Part shown: positions 16,641 through 25,529 of the stretch, piece by piece
Numbering within the stretch: position 1 is the stretch's first letter
Layout: the number at the start of each line of letters is the position of its first letter
Assembly (NCBI GenBank): GCA_024128875.1
Contig: JAMYFF010000009.1
Location: 180,547-244,546, forward strand
Length of the DNA stretch: 64,000 bases
Direction: 5' to 3'
Source: Salinilacustrithrix flava
Lineage (GTDB): Bacteria; Actinomycetota; Acidimicrobiia; Acidimicrobiales; Salinilacustritrichaceae
Notes under the pieces: generated by a model
Seen by the model: the letters and a program-made list of their open reading frames with translations, nothing else
Databases searched by the model: none
What the model was told of the DNA's origin: nothing
Position numbers and translations under genes: made by a program

Positions 16641-17554
16641 CGGGGGGCGAGCGCCTCGAGTGCCTCGCGGTCGGGCTCGCCCATGCGGGCCGACGGCTTG
16701 AGCGGCTGCAGGCACACGTGGGTGGCGCCGGCATCGACGTGCTCGGCGACGCGGGCCTCGATCTCCTCCGCGGTGCCCCACGGCACGAGGGCGTCGATGA
16801 GGCGATCCGAGCCACCGTCGGCCAGATCGCTCTCGTCGAAGCCGAGGCGGAACCAGTTCTTGAAGTAGTTCGGCAGGCCGATGTACACGCCGAGCGCGGC
16901 GCGCGCCGTGGCCCGGGCCTCGGCCGCGTCGGTGCACAGCACCACCTTCTGCTCGACGCAGAGCATCTTGTCGTCGCCGAGGACGGCCTTGGCCTGGGCG
17001 GTGTGCTCGGGGGTGGTCCAGTACGGGTGGGCGCCGTCGGCCGCGCTGGCCGCCAGCTCCAGCATCTTGGGGCCGAGCGCGGCGATCACGGTCTTGGGCG
17101 GCACGGCGGGTGCGGGCGCCATGTACATCGAATCGGCCATGCCCTGGAGGTGCTCGCGCATCGAGGTCAGGGGCTTGGAGTAGTCGAGCTTGCGCACCCC
17201 GGCCACGATCGGGGCGTGGGAGACGCCGGCGCCGAGCAGGAAGCGCCCGCCGGACTGCTCGGCCAGGGTCAGCTGCGCCTGGCGCATCGACCCCGGGTGG
17301 CGGTTGAAGATGTTGGCGATGCCGGTGGCCACGGCCAGCGTCGAGGTGCTCGACAGCAGGTGCGCGGCGTGGGCGAAGGGGTCGCGGCCGAGGGTCTCGG
17401 GGATCCACAGGGCGCCGTAGCCGAGGGACTCGAGCCACTGGGCGAACTCGACGGCTGCCCCCGCCGGCATCGCATCGGTGGGCCACCAGACGCCTCGCGG
17501 ACCGATGCGGTCCTCGATGGGCGTGCTGGTGTCTGCGGTCTCCGTGGGGCTCAT
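16637..17554 (-). CDS. LLM-class flavin/F420-dependent oxidoreductase
   Basis: 305-aa TIM-barrel oxidoreductase of the luciferase-like monooxygenase superfamily. ESLGYGALWIPE, LAVATGIANIFNRHPG and GGRFLLGAGVSHAPIV are characteristic of the F420-dependent actinobacterial branch, and VCLQPL near the C terminus completes the barrel. Start ATG 17554 (MSPTETADT) gives a normal N terminus; longer readings are poor. It is the first gene of a two-gene unit with the 127-aa protein downstream. Substrate unknown. Confidence 0.85.
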   Translation of the reverse strand: MSPTETADTSTPIEDRIGPRGVWWPTDAMPAGAAVEFAQWLESLGYGALWIPETLGRDPFAHAAHLLSSTSTLAVATGIANIFNRHPGSMRQAQLTLAEQSGGRFLLGAGVSHAPIVAGVRKLDYSKPLTSMREHLQGMADSMYMAPAPAVPPKTVIAALGPKMLELAASAADGAHPYWTTPEHTAQAKAVLGDDKMLCVEQKVVLCTDAAEARATARAALGVYIGLPNYFKNWFRLGFDESDLADGGSDRLIDALVPWGTAEEIEARVAEHVDAGATHVCLQPLKPSARMGEPDREALEALAPR

Positions 17555-17661
17555 AGGGCGGCCATCCTGCCACCGGCGCGAGGGCCCGGCGCGCCTCCCG
17601 GCCGGGGCGCGCCGGTGCGCTAGCGTCGTCGGACCACACCGTCGAGCCACAGGGGAAGACC

Positions 17662-18249
17662 GTGTTCCGAGCGTTGCTGCTCGCGCCACCCGGCGCAGGC
17701 AAGGGCACCCAGGGGCAACGCCTCGCGGACCGCCACGGCGTCCCCCACCTCGCCACCGGGGACCTCCTGCGGGACCACGTCGCCCGGGGCACCGACCTCG
17801 GCAAACAGGCCAAGTCGCACATGGACGCCGGCCGCCTCGTGCCCGACGACCTCGTCATCGACATGGTGCTGCGCAAGATCGGCGGCGACGGCACCGGCGA
17901 GATCCTCGAGGGCTTCCTCCTCGACGGCTTCCCCCGCACCCTGACCCAGGCCCGCTTCGCCTACGAGTGGGGGCTGCAGTTCAAGCGCACCTTCCACGCC
18001 GTGATCATGCTCGAGGTGCCCGAGGACGAGCTCGTCCGCCGCCTCGTGCAGCGGGGCGAGGAGCAGGGCCGCAGCGACGACACCGAGGAGGTCATCCGCG
18101 AGCGCCTGGCCGTGTACGAGGACAACACCGCTCCGCTCGTCGACTTCTACGAGTCGCGCGGCATCCTCGTCCGGGTCGACGGCACCGGCACGGTCGACGA
18201 GGTCACCGAGCGGATCGAGGCCGGCCTGGAACCGATGGTGCCGGCGTGA
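17662..18249 (+). CDS. adk: Adenylate kinase
   Basis: 195-aa nucleoside monophosphate kinase interconverting AMP + ATP and 2 ADP. P-loop APPGAGKGTQ begins at residue 8, the AMP-binding GDLLRDHVARGTDLG follows, and LLDGFPRT is near residue 97. The LID is the short form (RRLVQRGEEQGRSDDTEEVI), without zinc-binding cysteines. GTG 17662 is preceded by AGGGGAAG. It is not in a ribosomal-protein/secY context as in many bacteria; here it is coupled by a GTGA overlap to a small membrane protein. Confidence 0.93.
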   Translation: MFRALLLAPPGAGKGTQGQRLADRHGVPHLATGDLLRDHVARGTDLGKQAKSHMDAGRLVPDDLVIDMVLRKIGGDGTGEILEGFLLDGFPRTLTQARFAYEWGLQFKRTFHAVIMLEVPEDELVRRLVQRGEEQGRSDDTEEVIRERLAVYEDNTAPLVDFYESRGILVRVDGTGTVDEVTERIEAGLEPMVPA

Positions 18250-18635
18250 ACCGCCAGCGCCTGGCGGGCGTCCAGCGCGCCCTCGCGGCGGTCATGGCCG
18301 TCCTCGTCCTCGTGCTCGCCCTCATGGCCGGGCGCTCGCAGCGGCTCTTCGGGACCTGGGACATCGTGGTGCACGGCTACGTCGGCAACGGACTCTTCGT
18401 GCTCGCCGTCGCCAACCTGGCCCTCGCCATCTACCGGCGGCCCTCCACCTCGCAGCTCACCGTCGCCGCCCTCATCGGCATGCTCACCTTCGCCCAGGTC
18501 GGCCTCGGCTACGTCGGGCGCGAGCAGCTCGAGGCTGCGGCCTGGCACGTCCCCAACGGGGTGCTCCTCATGGCCCTCAGCACCTACCAGTGGGCCACCC
18601 TGCAGGCTCGCCCCGCGGCCTCAGCAGCCACCTGA
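18246..18635 (+). CDS. Hypothetical four-helix membrane protein, 129 aa
   Basis: Four predicted transmembrane helices (for example ALAAVMAVLVLVLALMAG and LTVAALIGMLTFAQVGLGYVG) separated by short loops. No signature motif recognised. GTG 18246 overlaps the adk stop (GTGA), and the 3' end overlaps the convergent SpoIIE-type phosphatase by 15 nt. Confidence 0.7.
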   Translation: MNRQRLAGVQRALAAVMAVLVLVLALMAGRSQRLFGTWDIVVHGYVGNGLFVLAVANLALAIYRRPSTSQLTVAALIGMLTFAQVGLGYVGREQLEAAAWHVPNGVLLMALSTYQWATLQARPAASAAT

Positions 18636-20861
18636 GCTCCGGCCCTCGAAGCGCACCACGAGGACGGCGAGGTCGTCGGTCTGGTCCTCGGCCGGCACGA
18701 GCGCCTCGACCAGCGCGTCGCTGAGCTCCTCGGGATCGAGGTCGATCAGCTCCTCGGCCACCGCCCCGAGGCGGCGGAAGCCCTGGTCGAGCGCCTCGGT
18801 GCGGCGCTCGACCAGGCCATCGGTGTAGAGCACCACGACGTCGCCGGTGGCCAGCATCCGTCGGTGCACGGGCGCGACCGCATCGGCGGCGACGCCGAGC
18901 GGGGGCAGGCAGGGCTCGTCGAGCAGCTCACGCCCGCCGGCGCCGACGACGAGCGGCGGGGGGTGCCCGGCCCGGGACCACACCAGCTCGCCGGTGCCGA
19001 GTTCGAGCACGACGCACACCACCGTCGTGCAGAACGCGTCGGGGATCGTCAGCACCTGCTGGTTGATCGCCTGGAGGATCAGTCCGGGGTCCGCGGTGAA
19101 GCGGACGATGGTCTGGAAGGCCGTGCGCAGCCGGCCCATGGCGGCTGCCGCGACCATGCCGTGGCCGACCACGTCGCCGACCACGAGCAGGACGCGGTCA
19201 CCGTCGAGGAGCAGGGCGTCGTACCAGTCGCCGCCCACCGTCGCACCGTGCGTCGCCGGTCGGTAGCGGGCGGCCACGGTGGCGCCCGCCACGGTGGGCA
19301 GGGCATCGGGCAGGGCGGCCCGCTGGAACGCCACCGCGGTCTCGTGCTCGGCGTCGTAGCGACGCCCGCGCGCCAGGGCCCGGGCGGCCAGCACCCCGAC
19401 CGTCTGCAGCAGGGCCTGCTCGTCGTCACCGAAGATGTGCAGCCGGGGGTAGGACACGGCCAGGACGCCGGTGACGTCCTCGGCGAGCAGGGGCAGGACG
19501 GCGAGGGCCTGGCCGTCGCCGGCGAGCTCGGTGGCCACCTCGTCGCCCTTCCACCCGAGCGGAGACGACAACCACGCCGGTTCGCGCCGGGCGAGGGCGC
19601 CCTCCACCACGGATCCCACGACGGGCACCGGTAGCGGCCGGGCCTCGACGGCGCGCCCCTCGTCCTCTCCCTCCTCGCCACCCTGGTCGCCAGCCGGTTC
19701 GCGCTCGATGACGGCGAGCCGTCCGGCCCGGTCCATGGTGGCCACCACGGCCGAGCGTGCGCCGACGGCCGCGGGCAGGTGGTCGACGAGCGCGGCAGCG
19801 ACGTCGCTGCCGCTCAGGGCGCGTGCGAGGCGACCGGCGACGACCTGGACCGCTCGGCTGCGCTCCTCGTTGGTGGCGAGCAGGGCGTTGGCCCCACCGA
19901 GGCGGCGCTGGTGGCGCTCGGTCACGATGACGAGCGCAGCCATGGCGAGGATCGCGACGAGGCCGCCGGCGGCCACGAGCCACGCCAGCGCGAGGTCGGG
20001 TCCGCTGCCCGGTCCGACCAGCACCTGCCACGACCCGGACGGGACGTCGACGTCGGCGGCCGTCGCCTCCTCCGGATCCCGCAGCTCGTCGCCGGCGATG
20101 AGGGACTCCCCGTCGACCAGCGCGATGGGTGCGCCCGACACCACCGCGGTGCGGATCGACTCCTGCAGGCGCGACACGGGGATGCCGGTGGCCACGAACC
20201 CCCGGACCTCGTGGTCGCCGTCCAGCAGCGGGCGCACGACCGCGACGACCGGCCCCACCTCGCTGGGCACGTCGACGACCCCGCCCACCGCCGCGGCCCG
20301 CGTCCGCTGGGCCGCCTCGAGCACGGCGCGACGGGTCGGGTCGGCCCCGAAGTCGAACCCGACCGCGGCACCTTCGGCCACGTCGGGCTGGACGCTCAGC
20401 ACCGGGTGGTGCACCGGCGTCGTGGGGGCCGGCACGAGCCGGCCCCGGTCGTCGAGGACCGTGATGTCGGCGCCGATCCGATCCTCGAACTCGGCACGCT
20501 CGTCGGCGGTGATGACGTCGATGAGGGCGAGCTGGCGCACCTCCTCGCCGCTCAGCGGATCGCTGGCGAAGGAGCGGAAGACCTCGACGTCGAGCTCGCC
20601 GTCGGGGCCGACGACGGCTGCCGCGCCGCCCAGGCCGGCAGCGACCTGGCGCACGTCGATCTCGAGCAGCGCCGCCGCGCTGCTCGCCGCTCGCCGCGCC
20701 CGGTCCTCGACCGCCTCGACGGCGCGGGCTCGGGCCAGCACGACGCCGGCGGCGGTCCCCAGGACCAGCACGACCAGGGCGAGGGAGAACAGCCAGGTCT
20801 GGGCTCGGCGCGGGGGCCGCTCGGGTCTCGTCGACGCTCGATCGCTCCCCGACCCTGCCAC
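18621..20861 (-). CDS. Membrane PP2C-type phosphatase with CHASE, GAF and SpoIIE domains
   Basis: About 746 aa. Order: N-terminal transmembrane helix (LFSLALVVLVLGTAAGVVLA), an extracytoplasmic CHASE-like sensor containing FRSFASDPLSGEEVRQLALID, a second helix (ALAWLVAAGGLVAILAMAALVI), a GAF-like domain and a SpoIIE/PP2C domain with GGDWYDALLL and VVGDVVGHG metal motifs. Such proteins typically dephosphorylate anti-anti-sigma factors in response to an external signal. GTG 20861 follows TACCGT by 7 nt; GTG 20870 is also in frame. No partner-switch genes are in the window. Confidence 0.85.
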   Translation of the reverse strand: MAGSGSDRASTRPERPPRRAQTWLFSLALVVLVLGTAAGVVLARARAVEAVEDRARRAASSAAALLEIDVRQVAAGLGGAAAVVGPDGELDVEVFRSFASDPLSGEEVRQLALIDVITADERAEFEDRIGADITVLDDRGRLVPAPTTPVHHPVLSVQPDVAEGAAVGFDFGADPTRRAVLEAAQRTRAAAVGGVVDVPSEVGPVVAVVRPLLDGDHEVRGFVATGIPVSRLQESIRTAVVSGAPIALVDGESLIAGDELRDPEEATAADVDVPSGSWQVLVGPGSGPDLALAWLVAAGGLVAILAMAALVIVTERHQRRLGGANALLATNEERSRAVQVVAGRLARALSGSDVAAALVDHLPAAVGARSAVVATMDRAGRLAVIEREPAGDQGGEEGEDEGRAVEARPLPVPVVGSVVEGALARREPAWLSSPLGWKGDEVATELAGDGQALAVLPLLAEDVTGVLAVSYPRLHIFGDDEQALLQTVGVLAARALARGRRYDAEHETAVAFQRAALPDALPTVAGATVAARYRPATHGATVGGDWYDALLLDGDRVLLVVGDVVGHGMVAAAAMGRLRTAFQTIVRFTADPGLILQAINQQVLTIPDAFCTTVVCVVLELGTGELVWSRAGHPPPLVVGAGGRELLDEPCLPPLGVAADAVAPVHRRMLATGDVVVLYTDGLVERRTEALDQGFRRLGAVAEELIDLDPEELSDALVEALVPAEDQTDDLAVLVVRFEGRSSGGC

Positions 20862-20926
20862 CGCTCGCACGGTAGTCGTGTTGCGACGCAGCGAGCGGAG
20901 CGCCGGTCAGCGGGGACCGGGGAGGG

Positions 20927-21673
20927 TCAACGCAGGCCGAGCTTCTCGGAGCAGTGCGGCCACGCGCCCCAGCCCTGGCGGGCCTGCAGGGTGCGCCCGA
21001 AGTCGATCTGGGTCGCCGCCGGGTGCTCGTGGGGGTAGCCGGAGCCACCGACCGACTCCCACGTCGCCAGCGCGAACTGGAGGCCGCCGTAGTACCCGTT
21101 GCCGGTGTTGATCGACCAGTTGCCGCCGGACTCGCACTGGGCGAGGTCGTACCAGACCTGGGTGCCACGGGGATCGTCGTACGCGTAGCCGCCGTCCGAG
21201 GGCTCGCTGGTGGGCGGCGGGGGCGGCGGTGCCGTGGTGGTCGTCGTGGGCGCGGCCGTGGTGGTCGGGGCCGGGCGGGGTGCCGCGGTCGTGGTCGTCG
21301 TGGCCTGGCGACGCGGGGCCTCGGTGGTCGTCGGCGCCGCCGTCGTGGTGGTGGTGGACTCGGTGTGCAGGGCCCGGGCCGTCGGCGCCTCGGTGGTCGT
21401 CGAGGTCGCGCCAGCGTCGTCGGTGTCGTCCGTCGCCGGGGCTGCGGCCGTCGTGGACGTGCTGGTCGCGGGCGCCGCCGTCGTGGAGGTCGTGGCGCCG
21501 GTGGCCTCCACCAGCGTCGTGGTCGTCTCCGACAGCAGCTCGCGCACCTCGCTCGGGGACCCGACCGATGCGGCCCGCACGTCGCCGGCGTCCGATCCGG
21601 TCGCCGCGGTCGCGGTGGTCACGTCCACGGCGTCGTCACCGCCGACGCTGACGAGCGACGCGATGGCGAGCAC
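20927..21673 (-). CDS. Rpf-like transglycosylase-fold protein with Thr/Pro-rich linker (start unresolved)
   Basis: The C-terminal ~75 residues (WYDLAQCESGGNWSINTG ... GWGAWPHCSEKLGLR) are a resuscitation-promoting-factor/lysozyme-like domain; Glu in CESGGNW is the expected catalytic acid. A long Thr/Ala/Pro linker (encoded about 21190-21510) precedes it. The open frame continues upstream of GTG 21673 through a convincing membrane segment (LASLAGVLALVLAIASLVSV) to a stop near 21832, but has no ATG/GTG/TTG there. A promoter-like TAGTGT and GTG 21833 exist in a different frame. Either a rare start, a frameshift or a sequence error is involved. Confidence 0.75.
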   Translation of the reverse strand: MLAIASLVSVGGDDAVDVTTATAATGSDAGDVRAASVGSPSEVRELLSETTTTLVEATGATTSTTAAPATSTSTTAAAPATDDTDDAGATSTTTEAPTARALHTESTTTTTAAPTTTEAPRRQATTTTTAAPRPAPTTTAAPTTTTTAPPPPPPTSEPSDGGYAYDDPRGTQVWYDLAQCESGGNWSINTGNGYYGGLQFALATWESVGGSGYPHEHPAATQIDFGRTLQARQGWGAWPHCSEKLGLR

Positions 21674-21927
21674 CAGGGCCAGGACACCGGCGAGGGAGGC
21701 CAGCCGCCGACGAGCGAAGGTGCGTGCGTCGGGCGGGCTGGGGGCGAGGTGGCGTGCGATGGGTCCGAGGGGGTCGGGGACAGGGTCGGTGCCGGCACGG
21801 GGCCGGAGGAGCGCCCGGAGGCGGTTCCGTCACGAATTCGAAACACTAGGCGCGTCATCGATTCGCAACAACTTCGAGAACGCGTGCACGAGCGCGTCCC
21901 CAGCCATCCGGATGCCACCATGCCGGC
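21674..21927. other. Region between Rpf-like gene and alkylsulfatase
   Basis: Contains the unresolved 5' part of the Rpf-like reading frame (minus strand, about 21674-21830), a relatively A+T-rich patch around 21832-21880 with TAGTGT on the minus strand (21848-21843), and the start region of the alkylsulfatase, where CACCAT lies 6 nt before ATG 21928. I see no other gene. Confidence 0.6.
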
Positions 21928-23874
21928 ATGCAGCACCCCGGTACGGACTGGATCACCGACGCCCCCGACGACGGCACCGGCGACGCCGAACGGGCCACCC
22001 GAGGCTTCGTGGCCGGCCACCCGACCGGGATCATCGAGCGCGACGGGCGACCGATCTGGGACACGGGTCGGTACGACTTCCTCCGGGACACCCCCGAGGC
22101 GCCGAGCTCGGTGCACCCGAGCCTGTGGCGCCAGGCCCGGCTGAACTGCGTCCACGGGCTCTTCGAGGTGCAGGCCCCCGACGCCGACGGGCGGGGCGGC
22201 GTGTGGCAGGCGCGGGGCTACGACCTGTCCAACATCACCTTCATCGCCGGCGACACCGGCTGGATCGTCATCGACCCCCTCACCGCCGCCGAGACCGCGG
22301 CCGCCGGGCTGGCCCTGGCCAACGAGCACCTCGGCGAGCGGCCGGTCGTCGCCGTCATCTACACCCACTCCCACATCGACCACTTCGGCGGGGTCGAGGG
22401 CGTGACCACGGCGGAGGACGTCGCCGCCGGTCGCTGCCAGGTCCTGGCGCCGGCGGGGTTCCTCCAGGAGGCGGTGAGCGAGAACGTGATCGCGGGGCCG
22501 GCGATGGTCCGGCGCGCCATGTACATGTACGGGCCGCTGCTGCCGGTCGGGCCCGAGGGCCAGGTCGACGCCGGCCTGGGCAAGGCCACGCCGCTCGGCA
22601 CGGTCGGGCTCATCCCCCCGACCGAGGAGATCCACGAGACCGGCACCGAGCGCGTGCTCGACGGCGTGCGGATCGTGTTCCAGCTCACGCCGGGCACGGA
22701 GGCGCCGGCGGAGATGAACTTCCACTTCCCCGACCTGCGGCTGCTGTGCATGGCCGAGAACTGCACCCACACGATGCACAACCTGTACACGCTGCGCGGC
22801 GCCCAGGTGCGGGACTCGCTGGCGTGGAGCCGCTACATCAACGAGTCCATCGATCTGTTCGCCGACGTCACCGACACCTGCTTCGCCAGCCACCACTGGC
22901 CCCGCTTCGGCGCCGACGACGTCCGGACGTTCCTCGTCCAGCAGCGCGACCTCTACCGCTGGCTGCACGACCAGACGATGCGCCTGGCCAACCACGGCCT
23001 GACCGCGGCCGAGATCGCGGAGCAGCTCGACCGGGAGTCCTTCGCCGACCTCGACGACCTCGCCGGCGAGCACCACGTGCGGGGCTACTACGGCACGGTC
23101 AACCACAACGTGAAGGCGGTGTACCAGCGCTACCTGGGCTGGTTCGACGGCAACCCGGCCAACCTGCACCCCCTCCCCCCGGTGGAGACCGCCACCCGCA
23201 CGGTCGAGTGGATGGGCGGCGCCGACGCCGTCCTCGCCAGGGCCCGGGACGTTCTGGACGGGGCCGGGGGACCCCCGGCGGGTGAACTTCTGGCAGCGGC
23301 TGCGGAACACGAGGACCTGCGCTGGCTGGCCCAGGTGCTGAACCAGGTCGTGTTCAGCGACCCGGAGCGGGCCGACGCCCGGGAGCTGCAGGCCGAGGTG
23401 CTGGAGCGGCTGGGCTTCGCGTCCGAGTCGGCACCGTGGCGCAACTTCTACCTGACCGGCGCCCAGGAGCTGCGCACCGGCACCTTCGACCTGGGTGACG
23501 CGTCGCTCGGCGGGTTCGCGCCCGGCATGACCACCTCGATGCTGTTCGACGCCCTCGGCGTGCGCCTCCGCCCGGACGCGCTCGCCGGCTTCGGCTGCAC
23601 CATCGAGTGGACGCTCACCGACCGGGACGAGGTGCACGTCATGGGCATCTCCAACCGCACCCTGTTCCACTCCCCCGGCCGGACCGCACCGGACGCCGAT
23701 GCCCGCGTCACCAGCGCCTCGACGGTCCTCGTCTCCCTGGTCGACGGTGCGCTCGACCTCGACGCCGCGACGGCCGACGGGACCCTCGCCGTCGACGGCG
23801 ACGTCGGCGCGCTGGCCACCATCGCCGGCGCGGTCGACACCTTCGCCCGCATGTTCCCGATCGTGACGCCGTGA
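21928..23874 (+). CDS. Alkyl/aryl sulfatase, metallo-beta-lactamase fold (SdsA1/BDS1 type)
   Basis: 648 aa. The MBL metal site THSHIDHFGG is near residues 148-157, followed by GSGFLQEAVSENVIAG-like and MAENCTHTMHN second-shell motifs, a dimerisation region (RGYYGTVNHNVKAVYQRYLGWFDG) and a C-terminal SCP2-like domain. The family hydrolyses alkyl sulfates such as SDS, releasing inorganic sulfate. Relative to the usual spacing before the YRWAAELLNH-type helix, residues about 446-461 look like an extra in-frame segment encoded by a palindrome-containing stretch (23250-23306). It overlaps the following sulfatase gene by GTGA. Confidence 0.88.
   Translation: MQHPGTDWITDAPDDGTGDAERATRGFVAGHPTGIIERDGRPIWDTGRYDFLRDTPEAPSSVHPSLWRQARLNCVHGLFEVQAPDADGRGGVWQARGYDLSNITFIAGDTGWIVIDPLTAAETAAAGLALANEHLGERPVVAVIYTHSHIDHFGGVEGVTTAEDVAAGRCQVLAPAGFLQEAVSENVIAGPAMVRRAMYMYGPLLPVGPEGQVDAGLGKATPLGTVGLIPPTEEIHETGTERVLDGVRIVFQLTPGTEAPAEMNFHFPDLRLLCMAENCTHTMHNLYTLRGAQVRDSLAWSRYINESIDLFADVTDTCFASHHWPRFGADDVRTFLVQQRDLYRWLHDQTMRLANHGLTAAEIAEQLDRESFADLDDLAGEHHVRGYYGTVNHNVKAVYQRYLGWFDGNPANLHPLPPVETATRTVEWMGGADAVLARARDVLDGAGGPPAGELLAAAAEHEDLRWLAQVLNQVVFSDPERADARELQAEVLERLGFASESAPWRNFYLTGAQELRTGTFDLGDASLGGFAPGMTTSMLFDALGVRLRPDALAGFGCTIEWTLTDRDEVHVMGISNRTLFHSPGRTAPDADARVTSASTVLVSLVDGALDLDAATADGTLAVDGDVGALATIAGAVDTFARMFPIVTP
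23250..23306. repeat. Palindrome-containing element inside the alkylsulfatase gene
   Basis: Contains GCCGGGGG-A-CCCCCGGC (23263-23279, perfect 8-bp arms), begins CGTTCTGG and ends CTTCTGGCAGCGGCTGCGGAAC, which resembles the dispersed element at 36471-36490 (CTGGCAGCG and CGGAAC shared). It encodes DGAGGPPAGELLAAAAEH, extra relative to the family as I know it. Assignment to the repeat family is tentative. Confidence 0.45.
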
Positions 23875-25475
23875 CCACCCCCCCGGCGAGCCGGCCCCGC
23901 AACCTCGTCGTGGTCCTGCTCGACTCCCTCAACCGCCACCACCTCGGCGCGTACGGCGGCACCGAGTTCGACACGCCGAACCTCGACCGCTTCGCCCGGG
24001 AGCGGGCCACGACGTTCACCCGCCACGTCACCGGGTCGCTGCCCTGCATGCCGGCCCGCCACGACATCCTCGTCGGATCGCTGGACTTCCTGTGGCGGTG
24101 CTGGGGTTCGATCGAGCTGTGGGAGCGGCCGATCACCGCCCAGCTGCGCGACGCCGGCGTCGTCACCCAGCTCGTCACCGACCACCCGCACCTGTTCGAG
24201 ACGGACGGCGAGAACTACCACACCGACTTCTCGGGCTGGGAGTACCTGCGGGGCCACGAGGGCGACCCGTGGCGGACGTGGGCCGACCCGTCCTGGATCG
24301 GCGAGCCGTCTCGGGGCGAGGTCCGGCCGGCCGCGCCCGGCGGCTGGTTCTGGGAGCGGGCCTTCGGCCTCACCGGCCTGGAGCGGGCCTATGACACCGC
24401 CCGCACGCACCTGCGCGCCGAGGAGGACCACCCCGGTCCCCAGACCATGTCCTTCGCCGCCCGCTGGCTGCGGGAGGCCACGCCCCACCACCCCGACGGG
24501 TGGTTCCTGTTCGTCGACGAGTTCGACCCGCACGAGCCCTTCGACACCCCCGAGCCCTGGGCCTCGCGCTACCAGGACGGTCCGTGGGACGGTGACGCCC
24601 TCATCTGGCCTCCCTACGCCGACGGCGCCATCAGCAGAGGCACGCTGTCGGAGGCCGAGGGCCGCCACATCCGGGCCAACTACGGGGCCAAGGTGTCGAT
24701 GATCGACCACTGGTTCGGCCGCGTCCTCGATGCCTTCGACGAGCGCGACCTGTGGGGCGACACCGCGCTCGTCGTGTGCACCGACCACGGCCACTACCTC
24801 GGCGAGCAGCGCCGGGGTCGCGACATCTGGGGCAAGCCCGCCGTCCCCCAGTTCGAGCCGCTCGGCCACACCCCCCTGCTGGCCGCGTGGCCCGGTCGCC
24901 CCGGTGGCGGCACCGTCGACGCGCTCACCACGAACGTCGACATCCACGCCACCATCGCCGACGTCTTCGGCATCGCACCGGCCGGCACCTCGCACGGCCG
25001 GTCGATGGTGCCCCTGATCGAGGGCACGGCGACCTCGATCCGCGACTGGGCGCTGGGCGGCGTGTTCGGGTCGTGGGTCCAGGTCACCGACGGGCACCGC
25101 AAGTACGCCCGGGCGCCCGAGCACGACGGCTTCCCGCTGTCGATGTGGTCGAACCGCTGGAGCACCATGCCCCTGCACGTCGCCGGGATGCAGGGCCTAC
25201 CCGACCCCGACGACCGGGCGTGGCTCGACCACATGCCCGGCTCGTCCATCCCGGTGCTGCGCCAGCCGTTCCGACCGGGCGACCTCCTGCCCACCTGGGT
25301 GAGCGGCCACCGCAACGTGGGGGACCACCACCTCTACGACATCGACCTCGACCCCGAGGAGGCCGAGAACCGCACCGGCGAGACGGTCGAAGCCGAGCTG
25401 GTCGAGCTGCTCCGGACCGCGCTCGACGAGGTGGAGGCGCCGACCGAGCAGCACCAGCGCCTCGGCCTGGCCTGA
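23871..25475 (+). CDS. Type I sulfatase (formylglycine-dependent)
   Basis: 534-aa arylsulfatase-family hydrolase. VVLLDSLNRHHLG provides the first metal-binding Asp; the C-x-P-x-R motif is CMPAR with Cys59, which must be converted to formylglycine by a separate enzyme not seen here; CTDHGHYLGEQ is the second metal site. No signal peptide is evident, suggesting cytoplasmic action. GTG 23871 overlaps the alkylsulfatase stop, so the two sulfate-ester hydrolases form one operon. Substrate unknown. Confidence 0.88.
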   Translation: MTTPPASRPRNLVVVLLDSLNRHHLGAYGGTEFDTPNLDRFARERATTFTRHVTGSLPCMPARHDILVGSLDFLWRCWGSIELWERPITAQLRDAGVVTQLVTDHPHLFETDGENYHTDFSGWEYLRGHEGDPWRTWADPSWIGEPSRGEVRPAAPGGWFWERAFGLTGLERAYDTARTHLRAEEDHPGPQTMSFAARWLREATPHHPDGWFLFVDEFDPHEPFDTPEPWASRYQDGPWDGDALIWPPYADGAISRGTLSEAEGRHIRANYGAKVSMIDHWFGRVLDAFDERDLWGDTALVVCTDHGHYLGEQRRGRDIWGKPAVPQFEPLGHTPLLAAWPGRPGGGTVDALTTNVDIHATIADVFGIAPAGTSHGRSMVPLIEGTATSIRDWALGGVFGSWVQVTDGHRKYARAPEHDGFPLSMWSNRWSTMPLHVAGMQGLPDPDDRAWLDHMPGSSIPVLRQPFRPGDLLPTWVSGHRNVGDHHLYDIDLDPEEAENRTGETVEAELVELLRTALDEVEAPTEQHQRLGLA

Positions 25476-25529
25476 GGCCGGCGTCACACCACCCCATAGG
25501 CTGGTCGCCGAGCGACGAGGGGACCATCG

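Noticed and set aside
21190..21510. Possible tandem repeat or CRISPR-like array
   Set aside because: It is the degenerate Thr/Ala/Pro codon region encoding the linker of the Rpf-like protein; no regular repeat-spacer structure.
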